NCBI RefSeq assembly: GCF_003075455.1 | Contig: NZ_QDAE01000003.1 | Coordinates: 124,001 to 188,000 of the forward strand | Direction of reading: 5' to 3' | DNA from: Arthrobacter sp. Bz4 | GTDB taxonomy: Bacteria > Actinomycetota > Actinomycetes > Actinomycetales > Micrococcaceae | Length of the DNA: 64,000 nt | In this document: one piece after another, positions 24,449 through 32,444 of the stretch | Position numbering within the stretch: the stretch's first letter is position 1 | Layout of the letters: every line of letters starts with the position of its first letter | Program-made: the position numbers and the translations under genes | The notes under the pieces: generated by a model | Seen by the model: the letters and a program-made list of their open reading frames with translations, nothing else | Told to the model about the DNA's origin: nothing | Database searches by the model: none

Positions 24449-26275
24449 ATGACGTTTGGCCCCAGTCCCCGGCATCCGAAAAGTTCCTGGCTGACTCGAT
24501 CAATCGCTTCCGCTGCTGCTGCAGCCCTGCTGGCCGGGTCGATCACGGCGCTGCCCGCCTTCGCTGGGCAACAGTCCGACAAAACCGCTGGGGTTGCCGA
24601 GGCGCTGACTACGGACACCAATCCCGCAGACCATCCTGCTGACCGCTTCATTGTGAAGTTCGACGGCAACGGCGACGGCACCAGCGAACGGGGTAGGACC
24701 TACCAGAACACCGTCAACAGTCTCGGGATACCGGTCACCGAGGTAGGCGTCACCGTCGATGGTGCAACGGTGGTGGAAGCGACAGAGGACCTGACTGCCG
24801 AACAATCGGACGGCGTCGTCGCCGCTCTGGAATCGCGCGGGGATGTCGAATACGCCGAGGTCGATGTTTTCATGCAGCCGACGGCGATCGCCCCGGACGA
24901 TGACCTGTACGACTCCCAGTGGAACCTGTTCGAGGCGGAGGCGGGGATGCGCGTCGATTCGGCCTGGGAGCGGTCAACTGGTGCGGGGGTGACGGTGGCT
25001 GTCATTGACACCGGGATTACGGAACATAGCGATTTGGCTGGGAACATCATTCCCGGCTACGACTTCATCACCAGCCCACAGATCGCCGGTGATAATGACG
25101 GCCGTGATTCAGACCCGACCGATGAAGGCGACCAGTGCAATTCCGATCCGTCGTCCTGGCACGGAACCCACGTAGCCGGAACGATTGGCGCCGTAGCGAA
25201 CAACTCCCAGGGCATTGCCGGCGTCGCCTACGACTCACAGATTCAGCCAATCCGCGCTCTTGGAGCCTGCGGTGGGTACACCAGCGATGTTGCTGCCGCC
25301 ACCCTCTGGGCCGCCGGCGGCAGCGTGCCAGGCCTCCCCCTGAACCCCACCCCGGCGAAGGTCATCAATCTCAGCCTCGGCGGCGCCGGCACTTGCGGGA
25401 CAACCTTCCAGACCGCCATCAACTACGCAAACAGCCAGAACGCCGTCGTGATAACCGCCGCGGGCAATGAAAACACCTTCGCAAAATACACGACGCCAGC
25501 GAACTGCAACAACGTAGTTGTGGTCGGGGCCACCGGTCGTGAGGGAAACAAGGCCAACTACTCGAACCACGGGCCCGAAGTCGATGTAAGCGCTCCCGGC
25601 GGCGATGCGTCGACCGGCCGCTCCAGCGCAATCCTGTCCACCCTGAACAGCGGAGCCGCCGGCCCGGAGACCGAGAGCTACGGCTATCTACAGGGGACCT
25701 CGATGGCGACGCCCCATGTGGCGGGCGCCGCGGCGCTGATGCTGTCGGTTGATCCGTCGCTTACCCCGGCGCAGGTCGAGGCACAGCTCAAGGCGACCTC
25801 CCGCCCATTCCCTGGAGTTTGCTACACCGGAGGTTGCGGAACAGGGCTGGTTGATGCCGCGGCGGCAGTGAAAGCGGTAGCACCGGCCGTTAATCCGCAG
25901 CCATTCAGTGACGTTCCGGTGGGCATGAAGTTCCAGCGGGAAATGTCGTGGATGGCGGCCAGCGGAATAAGCACTGGGTGGACCGAATTTGACGGGGCCC
26001 GAGCATACCGGCCTCTGACAGCAGTGAACCGTGACGCGATGGCCGCGTTCATGTACCGCATGGCGGGCAGCCCGGCGTTCACTCCCCCAACAAGATCACC
26101 GTTTGCCGATGTGGATACCAGCCAGAAGTTCTATCTGGAGATGGCCTGGCTGGCATCCACCGGCATCAGCACCGGCTGGGCTGGACCCAATGGCACGAAA
26201 ACCTACCGTGCCCTCACCCCAGTGAACCGTGACGCGATGGCCGCGTTCATGTACCGGTTCTCCGAGGACTACTGA
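24449..26275 (+). CDS. Secreted S8 family serine peptidase (subtilase) with C-terminal repeats
   Basis: Exported protease of 608 aa. A long signal peptide (SIASAAAAALLAGSITALPA) is followed by an I9-type propeptide (DRFIVKFDGNGDG, near residue 55). The catalytic triad is complete: Asp187 in VTVAVIDTGITEHSDL, His238 in SSWHGTHVAGTIGAV and Ser418 in LQGTSMATPHVAGAAALM. Two C-terminal repeats of about 55 residues share FSDVPVGMKF/FADVDTSQKF, GISTGW and VNRDAMAAFMYR, resembling the SLH-like wall-associating repeats of Arthrobacter exoproteins. The ATG at 24449 follows AAGGA at 7 nt. It probably degrades external protein for nutrition; the repeats would tether it to the surface. Confidence 0.93.
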   Translation: MTFGPSPRHPKSSWLTRSIASAAAAALLAGSITALPAFAGQQSDKTAGVAEALTTDTNPADHPADRFIVKFDGNGDGTSERGRTYQNTVNSLGIPVTEVGVTVDGATVVEATEDLTAEQSDGVVAALESRGDVEYAEVDVFMQPTAIAPDDDLYDSQWNLFEAEAGMRVDSAWERSTGAGVTVAVIDTGITEHSDLAGNIIPGYDFITSPQIAGDNDGRDSDPTDEGDQCNSDPSSWHGTHVAGTIGAVANNSQGIAGVAYDSQIQPIRALGACGGYTSDVAAATLWAAGGSVPGLPLNPTPAKVINLSLGGAGTCGTTFQTAINYANSQNAVVITAAGNENTFAKYTTPANCNNVVVVGATGREGNKANYSNHGPEVDVSAPGGDASTGRSSAILSTLNSGAAGPETESYGYLQGTSMATPHVAGAAALMLSVDPSLTPAQVEAQLKATSRPFPGVCYTGGCGTGLVDAAAAVKAVAPAVNPQPFSDVPVGMKFQREMSWMAASGISTGWTEFDGARAYRPLTAVNRDAMAAFMYRMAGSPAFTPPTRSPFADVDTSQKFYLEMAWLASTGISTGWAGPNGTKTYRALTPVNRDAMAAFMYRFSEDY

Positions 26276-26307
26276 AGTGACTGACCCTGACAGGACCGGT
26301 TCCACGA

Positions 26308-26697
26308 CTAGGCGCTCAGCGCCTTCTGCTTGATCAGGGTGTACTCCTCATCGGTGATGGTCCCCGCATCGAGGAGTGCCCTCGCCTTATTGATTTCGTC
26401 ACTGAGACTGACACCGGACACCGACCGGATATACGCGGACTGGGCGTCATGCCGGGCGACTGCCTGCTGTTCGTTCCGAGCCGTCATGCCGTCGCCGCGG
26501 GCGATGAGATACACGAGGATCGACAGGAAAGGCAAGAAAATGAGGCCGACCAGCCAGGCTGCCTTATGCCATCCTTTGAGGGTCTTGTCCCGGAAAAGAT
26601 CAGCGATGACTGAGAACAGAATTGTGACAAAAGCCAGCACCGCGTAGATCCAGAAAAGGAACCAGAAGATGCTCCAAAAACTGTTCCAGAAATCCAT
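26308..26697 (-). CDS. PLDc_N/SHOCT domain small membrane protein (copy 2)
   Basis: A 129-aa protein with two N-terminal hydrophobic segments (SIFWFLFWIYAVLAFVTIL and KAAWLVGLIFLPFLSILVYL), the second matching the PLDc_N membrane motif with its terminal RGDGM. The C-terminal 30 residues are a SHOCT motif (INKARALLDAGTITDEEYTL). It is a close paralogue of the gene immediately upstream on the same strand, 63 nt away. The function of SHOCT proteins is not settled; they may be oligomerisation or membrane-stress modules. Confidence 0.82.
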   Translation of the reverse strand: MDFWNSFWSIFWFLFWIYAVLAFVTILFSVIADLFRDKTLKGWHKAAWLVGLIFLPFLSILVYLIARGDGMTARNEQQAVARHDAQSAYIRSVSGVSLSDEINKARALLDAGTITDEEYTLIKQKALSA

Positions 26698-26760
26698 AAC
26701 TACTCCCTAGAGAAGGTGACGCCCGTTGAGCGTCGCATGTTGACTGGCACCGCGAGTGCG

Positions 26761-27150
26761 TTACCGGGCTAGCGTCCGCTGTTTGATGAGCTCGTATTCC
26801 TCGGCGCTGATGGTTCCCGCATCGAGGAGAGCGTGGGCCTTGGAAATCTCGTCGCTGATGCTGGAACCGGCGGCCGACCGGATGTACTCGGCTTGCGCCT
26901 CCCTGCGTTCGGTGACCAGTCGCTGGCCCCGGTCCGCCATCCCGTCTCCCCGTGTGATCAGGTAGACGAGGATCGAAATGAACGGGACAAACACCAGGAA
27001 AACAAGCCATACCGCTTTGAGCCAACCGGACAGGGTCTCGTCGCGGAACAGATCTGCCACAACCGAGAACAACAGGGTCAGGAAGGCGATTACGGCATAG
27101 ATCCAGATCAGTAGCCAAAAGAAGTCCCAGATTGTTGAAAGGATTTCCAC
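26761..27150 (-). CDS. PLDc_N/SHOCT domain small membrane protein (copy 1)
   Basis: Paralogue of the next gene, also exactly 129 aa, with the same order: two hydrophobic segments (LIWIYAVIAFLTLLFSVVAD and KAVWLVFLVFVPFISILVYL), RGDGMADRGQ, and C-terminal SHOCT motif ISKAHALLDAGTISAEEYEL. About two thirds of positions agree by eye and the length is unchanged, so this is an old tandem duplication under continued selection. The role is unknown; a small two-gene operon is likely. Confidence 0.82.
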   Translation of the reverse strand: MEILSTIWDFFWLLIWIYAVIAFLTLLFSVVADLFRDETLSGWLKAVWLVFLVFVPFISILVYLITRGDGMADRGQRLVTERREAQAEYIRSAAGSSISDEISKAHALLDAGTISAEEYELIKQRTLAR

Positions 27151-27360
27151 TTTTACTCCTTCAGCGACGTGCGCGGGTTTTCAGGACCTGCGGTGGGGTC
27201 CCGATGCTTGTACCTCAGCACTGTGCCCCTGCGCAGAGGTAACCACATCACCCGCATTGGATGAACCAACGTTTTCTTCTGCTGTAGGTTGGCCATAAGC
27301 GCCCTTGCTGCTCTGAGCGGTTCGCCAGCAGATGGGCTACTGAACAGCAAGGTCTCAGCC

Positions 27361-28401
27361 ATGTACACACCCCCACGCACCAACTCTCCTGCTGCTTTCG
27401 CGAGCCTCCTGAACTGGTTGCGCCGAACACGGCCCTTCCCCTACCCGAGGGAGGTGGCTGTCTCCGCCATGGCCCTGTTCTATCTGGTGGGTGGCGTGGC
27501 GATGCTCCTCGTCCTGGTTTTCCCCCACCCGAGCACGTTGAATGATCGCCTTCTGATCGGACTGGGAGTGTTCCTCATCGTGATCGGTCTACCCGTCTAC
27601 AAGCTGCGGCACCGGACTCCGCTGGCGCTTCTGCCGTGGCTGTTGGCTGCTGGCACAGCGGTCATCACCGCGCTGACCGCTACCGGCGGCAGTACTTCGG
27701 TGACAGTGTCATTCAGCTTTTTTTACCTCTGGGTGATCATCTTTGCGCTGCTGTTCCTGAATCCGCTGGTGGCCGCCGTGGAGATCGGATTCGCCGCCGT
27801 CGCCTACCTCAGCGTCGCAGTGCTCCCCCAGGAGCAATCCACCCACCAGTTGACCGCCTTTGAACCGATCGCACTTTTCACCGTCGTTACCACCACCGGT
27901 GGTGTCATCATGTGGCTATCCCAGGCCCGTGAACACAGCGAGATTGACCCGCTGACCCTTGTTATGAACCGTCGAGGCCTGGACCGGATCCTTCAAGCGG
28001 CTCTGAGCGGGGACGATCCAACTGGCAAGAGGCTGGTCGCGGGACTGATCGACGTCGATCATTTCAAGAGCGTGAACGATCGTCAGGGTCACGCGGCAGG
28101 CGACCGGCTATTGGAGGAACTTGCGGGCGCCTGGCAGAGGGTACTGAGGTCCGGTGACACCCTGGGGAGGATCGGCGGCGACGAGTTTGTCGTTCTATTA
28201 CCCGGTTGTTCCGCGAGCGAGGCAGACGACATCCTTGAACGTCTCCGGGCAGCAGCGCTTGATCTGCAGGTGACCCGCTCGGTGGGGGCGGCCCTGTCCG
28301 AGGATCAGGACAGCGCGTCGCTGCTCCTCGGCCGGGCCGATACCGCGCTGTATCAGGCGAAGAACCTTGGGCGCAACAGGGTTGCGTGGGCTGTCGCCTG
28401 A
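27361..28401 (+). CDS. Membrane-bound diguanylate cyclase (GGDEF)
   Basis: Second cyclic di-GMP synthase of the window, 346 aa. About six hydrophobic segments occupy residues 30-190 (VAVSAMALFYLVGGVAMLLV, LLIGLGVFLIVIGLPVY, FFYLWVIIFALLFLNPLVAA). The GGDEF domain has LIDVDHFKSVNDRQGHAAGD and an intact GRIGGDEFVVLLPG, with the I-site RSGD five residues before it. The protein ends right after the domain, unlike the cyclase at 12799. The ATG at 27361 has AAGG at 8-9 nt. No matching phosphodiesterase (EAL/HD-GYP) is in the window. Confidence 0.9.
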   Translation: MYTPPRTNSPAAFASLLNWLRRTRPFPYPREVAVSAMALFYLVGGVAMLLVLVFPHPSTLNDRLLIGLGVFLIVIGLPVYKLRHRTPLALLPWLLAAGTAVITALTATGGSTSVTVSFSFFYLWVIIFALLFLNPLVAAVEIGFAAVAYLSVAVLPQEQSTHQLTAFEPIALFTVVTTTGGVIMWLSQAREHSEIDPLTLVMNRRGLDRILQAALSGDDPTGKRLVAGLIDVDHFKSVNDRQGHAAGDRLLEELAGAWQRVLRSGDTLGRIGGDEFVVLLPGCSASEADDILERLRAAALDLQVTRSVGAALSEDQDSASLLLGRADTALYQAKNLGRNRVAWAVA

Positions 28402-28452
28402 ACCAGGAGCCGGGTGAGCGCCACCATCCCTGCCGAATCTCCATCCGGACCA

Positions 28453-28458
28453 TATACT
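28453..28458 (+). promoter_or_regulatory. Candidate -10 element (TATACT) placing a start site at the upstream ORF
   Basis: TATACT at 28453-28458 would start transcription about 7 nt downstream, at or next to the A of the ATG at 28465, giving a leaderless transcript. The -35 region is poor, so the call is tentative. Confidence 0.35.
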
Positions 28459-28464
28459 TGAAGC

Positions 28465-28539
28465 ATGCTGATCACTCGCCTCAACCGAGGCCCACGCACC
28501 CGGTTCTCCGCTCTCAAACAGTTTGGACTTGAACTGTGA
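28465..28539 (+). CDS. Possible leaderless 24-codon upstream ORF coupled to the DUF808 gene
   Basis: The frame begins MLITRLNRGPRTRF and ends FGLEL with TGA at 28537-28539, overlapping the DUF808 start codon as GTGA. The DUF808 GTG itself lacks a good ribosome-binding site, so ribosomes ending here could restart on it. A TATACT -10 sits just upstream. The peptide is basic and has no recognisable family. Reality of translation is inferred from arrangement only. Confidence 0.35.
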   Translation: MLITRLNRGPRTRFSALKQFGLEL

Positions 28540-29558
28540 GCGGCGGTCTCGTCGCCCTGCTGGACGATGTCGCAGCCCTCGCCCGCATAGCGGCTGCCTC
28601 GGTGGATGATGTTGCTGCTGGCGCCGCCAAGGCTGGCGCCAAAGCGGCAGGCGTGGTGATCGACGACGCCGCCGTCACCCCGCAGTACATGTCCGGGGCG
28701 GACCCGTCCCGCGAACTGCCGATGATCAAGCGAATCTTCTGGGGCTCGCTCCGTAACAAGCTGCTGATCATTCTGCCGGCATTGCTGCTCATCAGTGCCT
28801 TCATCCCGTGGATCATCCCATTCATCCTCATGCTGGGCGGCACCTATCTGTGCTTTGAGGGTGCCGAGAAGGTCTGGCACAAGCTCCGCGGGCATCACGA
28901 TGCGGAGAAGGCGCCGGCGGTGGACCGGGGACCCGAGGCGGAGGCTAAAGTCACCAAGGGTGCCATCACCACCGATTTCATCCTGTCCTGCGAGATTATG
29001 GTCATCTCGATGAACGAGGTGGCTGACGAGTCGATATGGGCCAGGGCGATTATCCTCGTCGTCGTGGCAATTGCGATCACTGTGATCGTCTACGGAGCCG
29101 TTGCTCTGATCGTCAAGATGGACGACATCGGCCTGCATCTGACCACCAAAGACTCCGCTAGCTCCAAGCGATTCGGCGAGGCGCTCGTGAAGGGGATGCC
29201 CGCCGTCCTCGCCGCCATCACCTTCATCGGCACAATCGCCATGCTGTGGGTCGGCGGGCACATCATGCTGCAGGGTGTGTATGACCTTGGCTGGCACCTA
29301 CCGTACGACCTGGTCCATGCCCTTGAGGCCCCGTTCGTCGGGATCGCAGTGGTCGGCGGTTTCCTGGCCTGGCTCGTGAACACCCTATGCTCAACCGTCC
29401 TGGGACTCGCCTGGGGTCTAATTGTGATGGCAGTGCTGCACCCACTGCTCAAGGTATTGCCGTTCGGCAAAAAAGAGGGCGGACACGAAGAGGGAGACCT
29501 CCGCGCCGCAATCGCCGGACATCGGCCAGCCAAACGCGACTCCGAGCCTGCCTCCTAG
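28536..29558 (+). CDS. DUF808 domain-containing membrane protein (YedI-like)
   Basis: Membrane protein of 340 aa covering a full DUF808 domain. The N-terminus SGGLVALLDDVAALARIAAA and GVVIDDAAVTPQYMSG are family hallmarks. Then come helices such as NKLLIILPALLLISAFIPWI and GGTYLCFEGAEKVWHKL, and several more towards the C-terminus. The E. coli relative YedI is an uncharacterised inner-membrane protein, so no function is assigned. The start is GTG at 28536, overlapping the possible upstream ORF. A hairpin terminator follows at 29570. Confidence 0.88.
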   Translation: MSGGLVALLDDVAALARIAAASVDDVAAGAAKAGAKAAGVVIDDAAVTPQYMSGADPSRELPMIKRIFWGSLRNKLLIILPALLLISAFIPWIIPFILMLGGTYLCFEGAEKVWHKLRGHHDAEKAPAVDRGPEAEAKVTKGAITTDFILSCEIMVISMNEVADESIWARAIILVVVAIAITVIVYGAVALIVKMDDIGLHLTTKDSASSKRFGEALVKGMPAVLAAITFIGTIAMLWVGGHIMLQGVYDLGWHLPYDLVHALEAPFVGIAVVGGFLAWLVNTLCSTVLGLAWGLIVMAVLHPLLKVLPFGKKEGGHEEGDLRAAIAGHRPAKRDSEPAS

Positions 29559-29569
29559 CGACGACGACG

Positions 29570-29599
29570 GCCCTGCCGGCACGAGGGTGCCGGAGGCCT
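29570..29599. terminator. Hairpin terminator between convergent genes
   Basis: CCGGCAC (29577-29583) and GTGCCGG (29588-29594) form a perfect 7-bp stem with a 4-nt loop, extended by outer GGCC/GGCC pairing. It follows the DUF808 stop by 11 nt and just precedes the end of the convergent small gene, so it likely serves both. U-tract is poor (TTCATT). Confidence 0.55.
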
Positions 29600-29603
29600 T
29601 CAT

Positions 29604-29846
29604 TCAGCGCCCTCGCCGGGGACCAGCTAGCAGCCACCCGACGATGCCCCCGAGCACAGTAAGACCAGGAACGAGATTCCACGACAGGCCCTGCAACTCA
29701 CGGATTAATCCGGGGCTGGCTTCCAGCACCGGTGTGATCAGCGTGTAGCCGACGTATGCCAAGACAAAACCCAGGCTGGCTCCGCCCAGCGCTCCCCAAA
29801 GCCGCCGACGGTATTCACCCCTGCCCGGTGCCGGTGGATCCTTCAT
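29604..29846 (-). CDS. Small hypothetical membrane protein
   Basis: An 80-aa protein with two hydrophobic segments (GALGGASLGFVLAYVGYTL and NLVPGLTVLGGIVGWLLAG) flanked by basic ends. The ATG at 29846 follows AGGAG closely; longer in-frame starts lack a ribosome site. No family recognised. The single gene sits between the DUF808 gene and the tRNA-Ala. Confidence 0.6.
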   Translation of the reverse strand: MKDPPAPGRGEYRRRLWGALGGASLGFVLAYVGYTLITPVLEASPGLIRELQGLSWNLVPGLTVLGGIVGWLLAGPRRGR

Positions 29847-29985
29847 GGCTCTCCTAGGGTCGCTTGTGTCTACGAGTATCGCAGGCTGCGCAACCAAACC
29901 GTTAGCATCTTCCGCAACAGGCGCTTCCCTGGGCTCATGCGGACTAATCAGACAGCTGACCCGGACTGAACAGATACTTGCGGGC

Positions 29986-30033
29986 AAAAAAAATCCGCTG
30001 GAACAACTGGTGCTTCCAGTTGTTCTAGCGGAT
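29986..30033 (-). terminator. Strong intrinsic terminator of tRNA-Ala
   Basis: In the tRNA sense direction ATCCGCTAGAACAACTGG pairs with CCAGTTGTTCCAGCGGAT (17 of 18 pairs) around a 5-nt loop, followed by a run of eight T. It starts 3 nt after the tRNA 3' CCA, a textbook rho-independent terminator. Confidence 0.92.
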
Positions 30034-30036
30034 CAT

Positions 30037-30112
30037 TGGTGGAGCTAAGGGGATTCGAACCCCTGACCCCCTGCATGCCATGCAGGTGCGCTACCAGCTG
30101 CGCCATAGCCCC
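30037..30112 (-). tRNA. tRNA-Ala (anticodon GGC)
   Basis: A 76-nt cloverleaf: acceptor GGGGCTA/TAGCTCC, D arm GCGC/GCGC, anticodon stem CCTGC/GCAGG around loop ATGGCAT giving anticodon GGC, T arm AGGGG-TTCGAAT-CCCCT, and encoded CCA. It reads GCC codons, abundant in this GC-rich genome. The terminator follows immediately. Confidence 0.96.
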
Positions 30113-30220
30113 AATTCCTTGGTGTCACCCCCGCCGAACTGGCCGAAGCAACTTGTTTAGTTTAGTCAACAATCCGCCCCCTGCAAAATCGGCGGCATCC
30201 ACGCCACTTTCAGCCCGCTA

Positions 30221-30901
30221 TTAGCCTTCCAATGGGGTGGAAGGCATCGAGGACAGGCCCACATTGTGCTCGGTCAACTGCCACCGGCTGATGCCCGTGG
30301 GACCCTGATCGAGTTCCTCCAGCATCGACCAGTGGCAGTTCGAAACGCCCGAGAGCGAAGACCACAATTCGGGAGGCAGACCCATTAGCGCGGCGAGACC
30401 GGCCCGGATCGAACCCCCGTGGCTCGCAACCACCAGCGTCTGCCCGGCGGTGAGGCTGGAGACGGCGTCGAGCGTACCTGCGGCCATCCGCCGCCCGACG
30501 TCGACCCGGCTCTCTCCGCCACCGGCACGCACCGCAGGTTCACCGGATCGCCAAGCCGTCTGGTCGGCAGGAAACCGCGACGCGATCTCGGCAAACGCCA
30601 ACCCCTGCCACTGACCGGCGAAGGTTTCGCGAACCCGCGGGTCCAGTTCAACTGACAGCCCGGTGAGGGAGGCCAGCTCAGCCGCGGTATCGGCGGCCCG
30701 ACCCAGGTCTGAGGACACCAGACGCGTGGGCGCCAGATGAGCCAGCTCGGCGGCAGCCTCACGGGCCTGCTGCTTGCCCAACTCGTCGAGCGGAATGTCC
30801 TCCTGACCTTGAAACAGGCCCCTTGCATTCCAATCAGTCCGCCCGTGCCGCCAAAAAATGATCCTCCGAGCGCCAGCCGATTCAGTGGCGGCGAACCTCA
30901 C
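30221..30901 (-). CDS. Histidine phosphatase family protein (phosphoglycerate-mutase-like)
   Basis: Phosphatase of 226 aa. The RHG motif in RRIIFWRHGRTDWNARG carries the phosphorylated His; the second catalytic His is in LVVASHGGSIRAGLAAL. The acid Glu region is DPRVRETFAGQWQGL. It overlaps rsfS by 4 bp and ends the obg-to-rsfS gene line. From memory, the M. tuberculosis gene in the same place (Rv2419c) is glucosyl-3-phosphoglycerate phosphatase, so this activity is the first guess; a broad-specificity phosphatase is the alternative. The sequence alone does not decide. Confidence 0.9.
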   Translation of the reverse strand: MRFAATESAGARRIIFWRHGRTDWNARGLFQGQEDIPLDELGKQQAREAAAELAHLAPTRLVSSDLGRAADTAAELASLTGLSVELDPRVRETFAGQWQGLAFAEIASRFPADQTAWRSGEPAVRAGGGESRVDVGRRMAAGTLDAVSSLTAGQTLVVASHGGSIRAGLAALMGLPPELWSSLSGVSNCHWSMLEELDQGPTGISRWQLTEHNVGLSSMPSTPLEG

Positions 30902-31299
30902 TCGGCAGCGGAAGCGGCGTCAGCCGAAGCCGGCGGCGTGGTGTCGAGCTGCAGATCGATGACCGGGCAGTCTCCCCACAGGCGCTCGAGTGCGTAGAAG
31001 ACACGGTCCTCCTCATGCTGGACGTGGATGACGACGTCGAGGTAATCCAGCAGTACCCATCGGCCCTCGCTGCGCCCTTCACGGCGAACAGGCTTCAGCC
31101 CCTGCTTGGACAGCTCTTCCTCGATACCATCGACGATCGAGTTGACCTGCCGTTCGCTGGATGCCGAGGCAACCAGAAAGACGTCGGTAATTGCCAGCCG
31201 TTCGCTGACATCAATAGCAACAATGTCCTGACCGATTTTCTCCGACGCTGCATGTGCAGCAGCCCGGGCAATCGCGATGGACGTTTCGTTAGCGCTCAC
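30898..31299 (-). CDS. rsfS: Ribosomal silencing factor RsfS
   Basis: Protein of 133 aa of the RsfS/Iojap family, which binds L14 on the large subunit and blocks subunit joining in starvation. Conserved segments are ASEKIGQDIVAIDVSERLAI, FLVASASSERQVNSIVDGIE and EGRSEGRWVLLDYLDVVIHV. The GTG at 31299 is preceded by AAGGAG. It lies in the usual nadD-rsfS-phosphatase order, with a hypothetical gene inserted between nadD and rsfS. Confidence 0.96.
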   Translation of the reverse strand: MSANETSIAIARAAAHAASEKIGQDIVAIDVSERLAITDVFLVASASSERQVNSIVDGIEEELSKQGLKPVRREGRSEGRWVLLDYLDVVIHVQHEEDRVFYALERLWGDCPVIDLQLDTTPPASADAASAAE

Positions 31300-31330
31300 T
31301 TATCTCCTTGGGTGTGGTCAGCCGTCTTGT

Positions 31331-32437
31331 TCAATTGAAGACACCTGAAATCATCATGATTCCGGTGACCAGCGCCAAAGCGCCCAGACTGACAATGGAA
31401 TATTGCAATAGCTGCAGGCGCTTGACGCGCGCCAGCCCCGCCGTCATGGCATCGAGTGGTTCAAGCCCGTGAGCGGTGCGCGCCCCAATGGGAACGACCG
31501 CGTCCGAGGCGGGGGCCGTTGGCCCCGCTGCGGAAACCTCACGGGGCACCCCGGGAACCCGGATGAATTCCTTGGGCGACACGATCGAGAGGTTGTGCGC
31601 CGTGGTGGGGTCGTTGGCGCTCGGCTTCCGCTGCTCGTTCGCCTGCGCGAGTTGCTGCATCTTCTGGGCGCGGCTGTTGAGTACGGCGGCACGTTCGGCA
31701 AGGGCTTTCTGCTGCGCAAGGATTTCCAGGTCGACAGTGAACGGATCATCGTCGCGGGCAGCCACCATCTGCGCAACCTGCTCCTGGGCCTGCTGCACGA
31801 TGGTTTCCCGCGCGGTCAGCGCCTGCTGAACACTCATCTGGTGAACTGGCACAGCGTTCGGCTTATCCACTGGCTTGGCTGTCTGCCCGGTCGGCTTGGC
31901 AGCAGTACCCTCGGGCTGGTCGGCCGGTCCATCCATCCGACGACGACGGTCCCGCCTGCCGCCCTCGCGCACCGGCCCCAGACCGGCCGCCGGGCGGTCC
32001 ACCTCGGGCGCTGGCTCGGCAGCCGCTGGCGGCAGTGTTTGCGCGCCCGGGGTGGAGGTGCCAAGCTGCTGGACGCGGCGCTGGCGCCGTGACGGCTCGG
32101 GCGCAGCCTCAGCCTGGGGGCGCTGCTCCGCCAGGGCGCGATAGGCCCTCAGCGCTTCCCGGTCACGTGCGCGGGTCTGCGAAACCCGCTCACCCGGGTG
32201 GGTTGGCGTCGCATCGACGGGAGCGTCAGCGGCGCGACGACTGCGCCGCTCAGAAATGACCGGTTCGGAGTGGGGCAGTTCAGGAGTAGCCCGGTCAGGG
32301 GGGCGCTGTCCGGTGGCTTGCGGTTCGGTGGACGACTGCGAACCAGTTTCCAGTTCGGCTGTCTGCCCGTCGGCGTTAGTCCCGCGGGTATGCCGAAGTG
32401 ACTTCCGGCTCTGTGCGGATTCGTTGCCGTTACTCAT
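31331..32437 (-). CDS. Hypothetical low-complexity protein with C-terminal transmembrane helix
   Basis: A 368-aa protein, not recognised as a known family. Residues 1 to about 200 are rich in Arg, Ala, Pro, Gln and Glu and look disordered. From about 205 to 290 heptad-like helical stretches (VQQALTARETIVQQAQEQVA, LEILAQQKALAERAAVLNS) suggest a coiled coil. One hydrophobic helix near the end (LLQYSIVSLGALALVTGIMM) would anchor it, with the bulk in the cytoplasm. The ATG follows GGTGAG and is 7 nt from the nadD stop, so it is co-transcribed with nadD and rsfS. Role unknown. Confidence 0.75.
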   Translation of the reverse strand: MSNGNESAQSRKSLRHTRGTNADGQTAELETGSQSSTEPQATGQRPPDRATPELPHSEPVISERRSRRAADAPVDATPTHPGERVSQTRARDREALRAYRALAEQRPQAEAAPEPSRRQRRVQQLGTSTPGAQTLPPAAAEPAPEVDRPAAGLGPVREGGRRDRRRRMDGPADQPEGTAAKPTGQTAKPVDKPNAVPVHQMSVQQALTARETIVQQAQEQVAQMVAARDDDPFTVDLEILAQQKALAERAAVLNSRAQKMQQLAQANEQRKPSANDPTTAHNLSIVSPKEFIRVPGVPREVSAAGPTAPASDAVVPIGARTAHGLEPLDAMTAGLARVKRLQLLQYSIVSLGALALVTGIMMISGVFN

Positions 32438-32444
32438 TGCTTTC

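Noticed and set aside
27153-27383. 76-codon frame on the minus strand before the SHOCT genes
   Set aside because: No ribosome site or family resemblance, and it overlaps the start of the second diguanylate cyclase.
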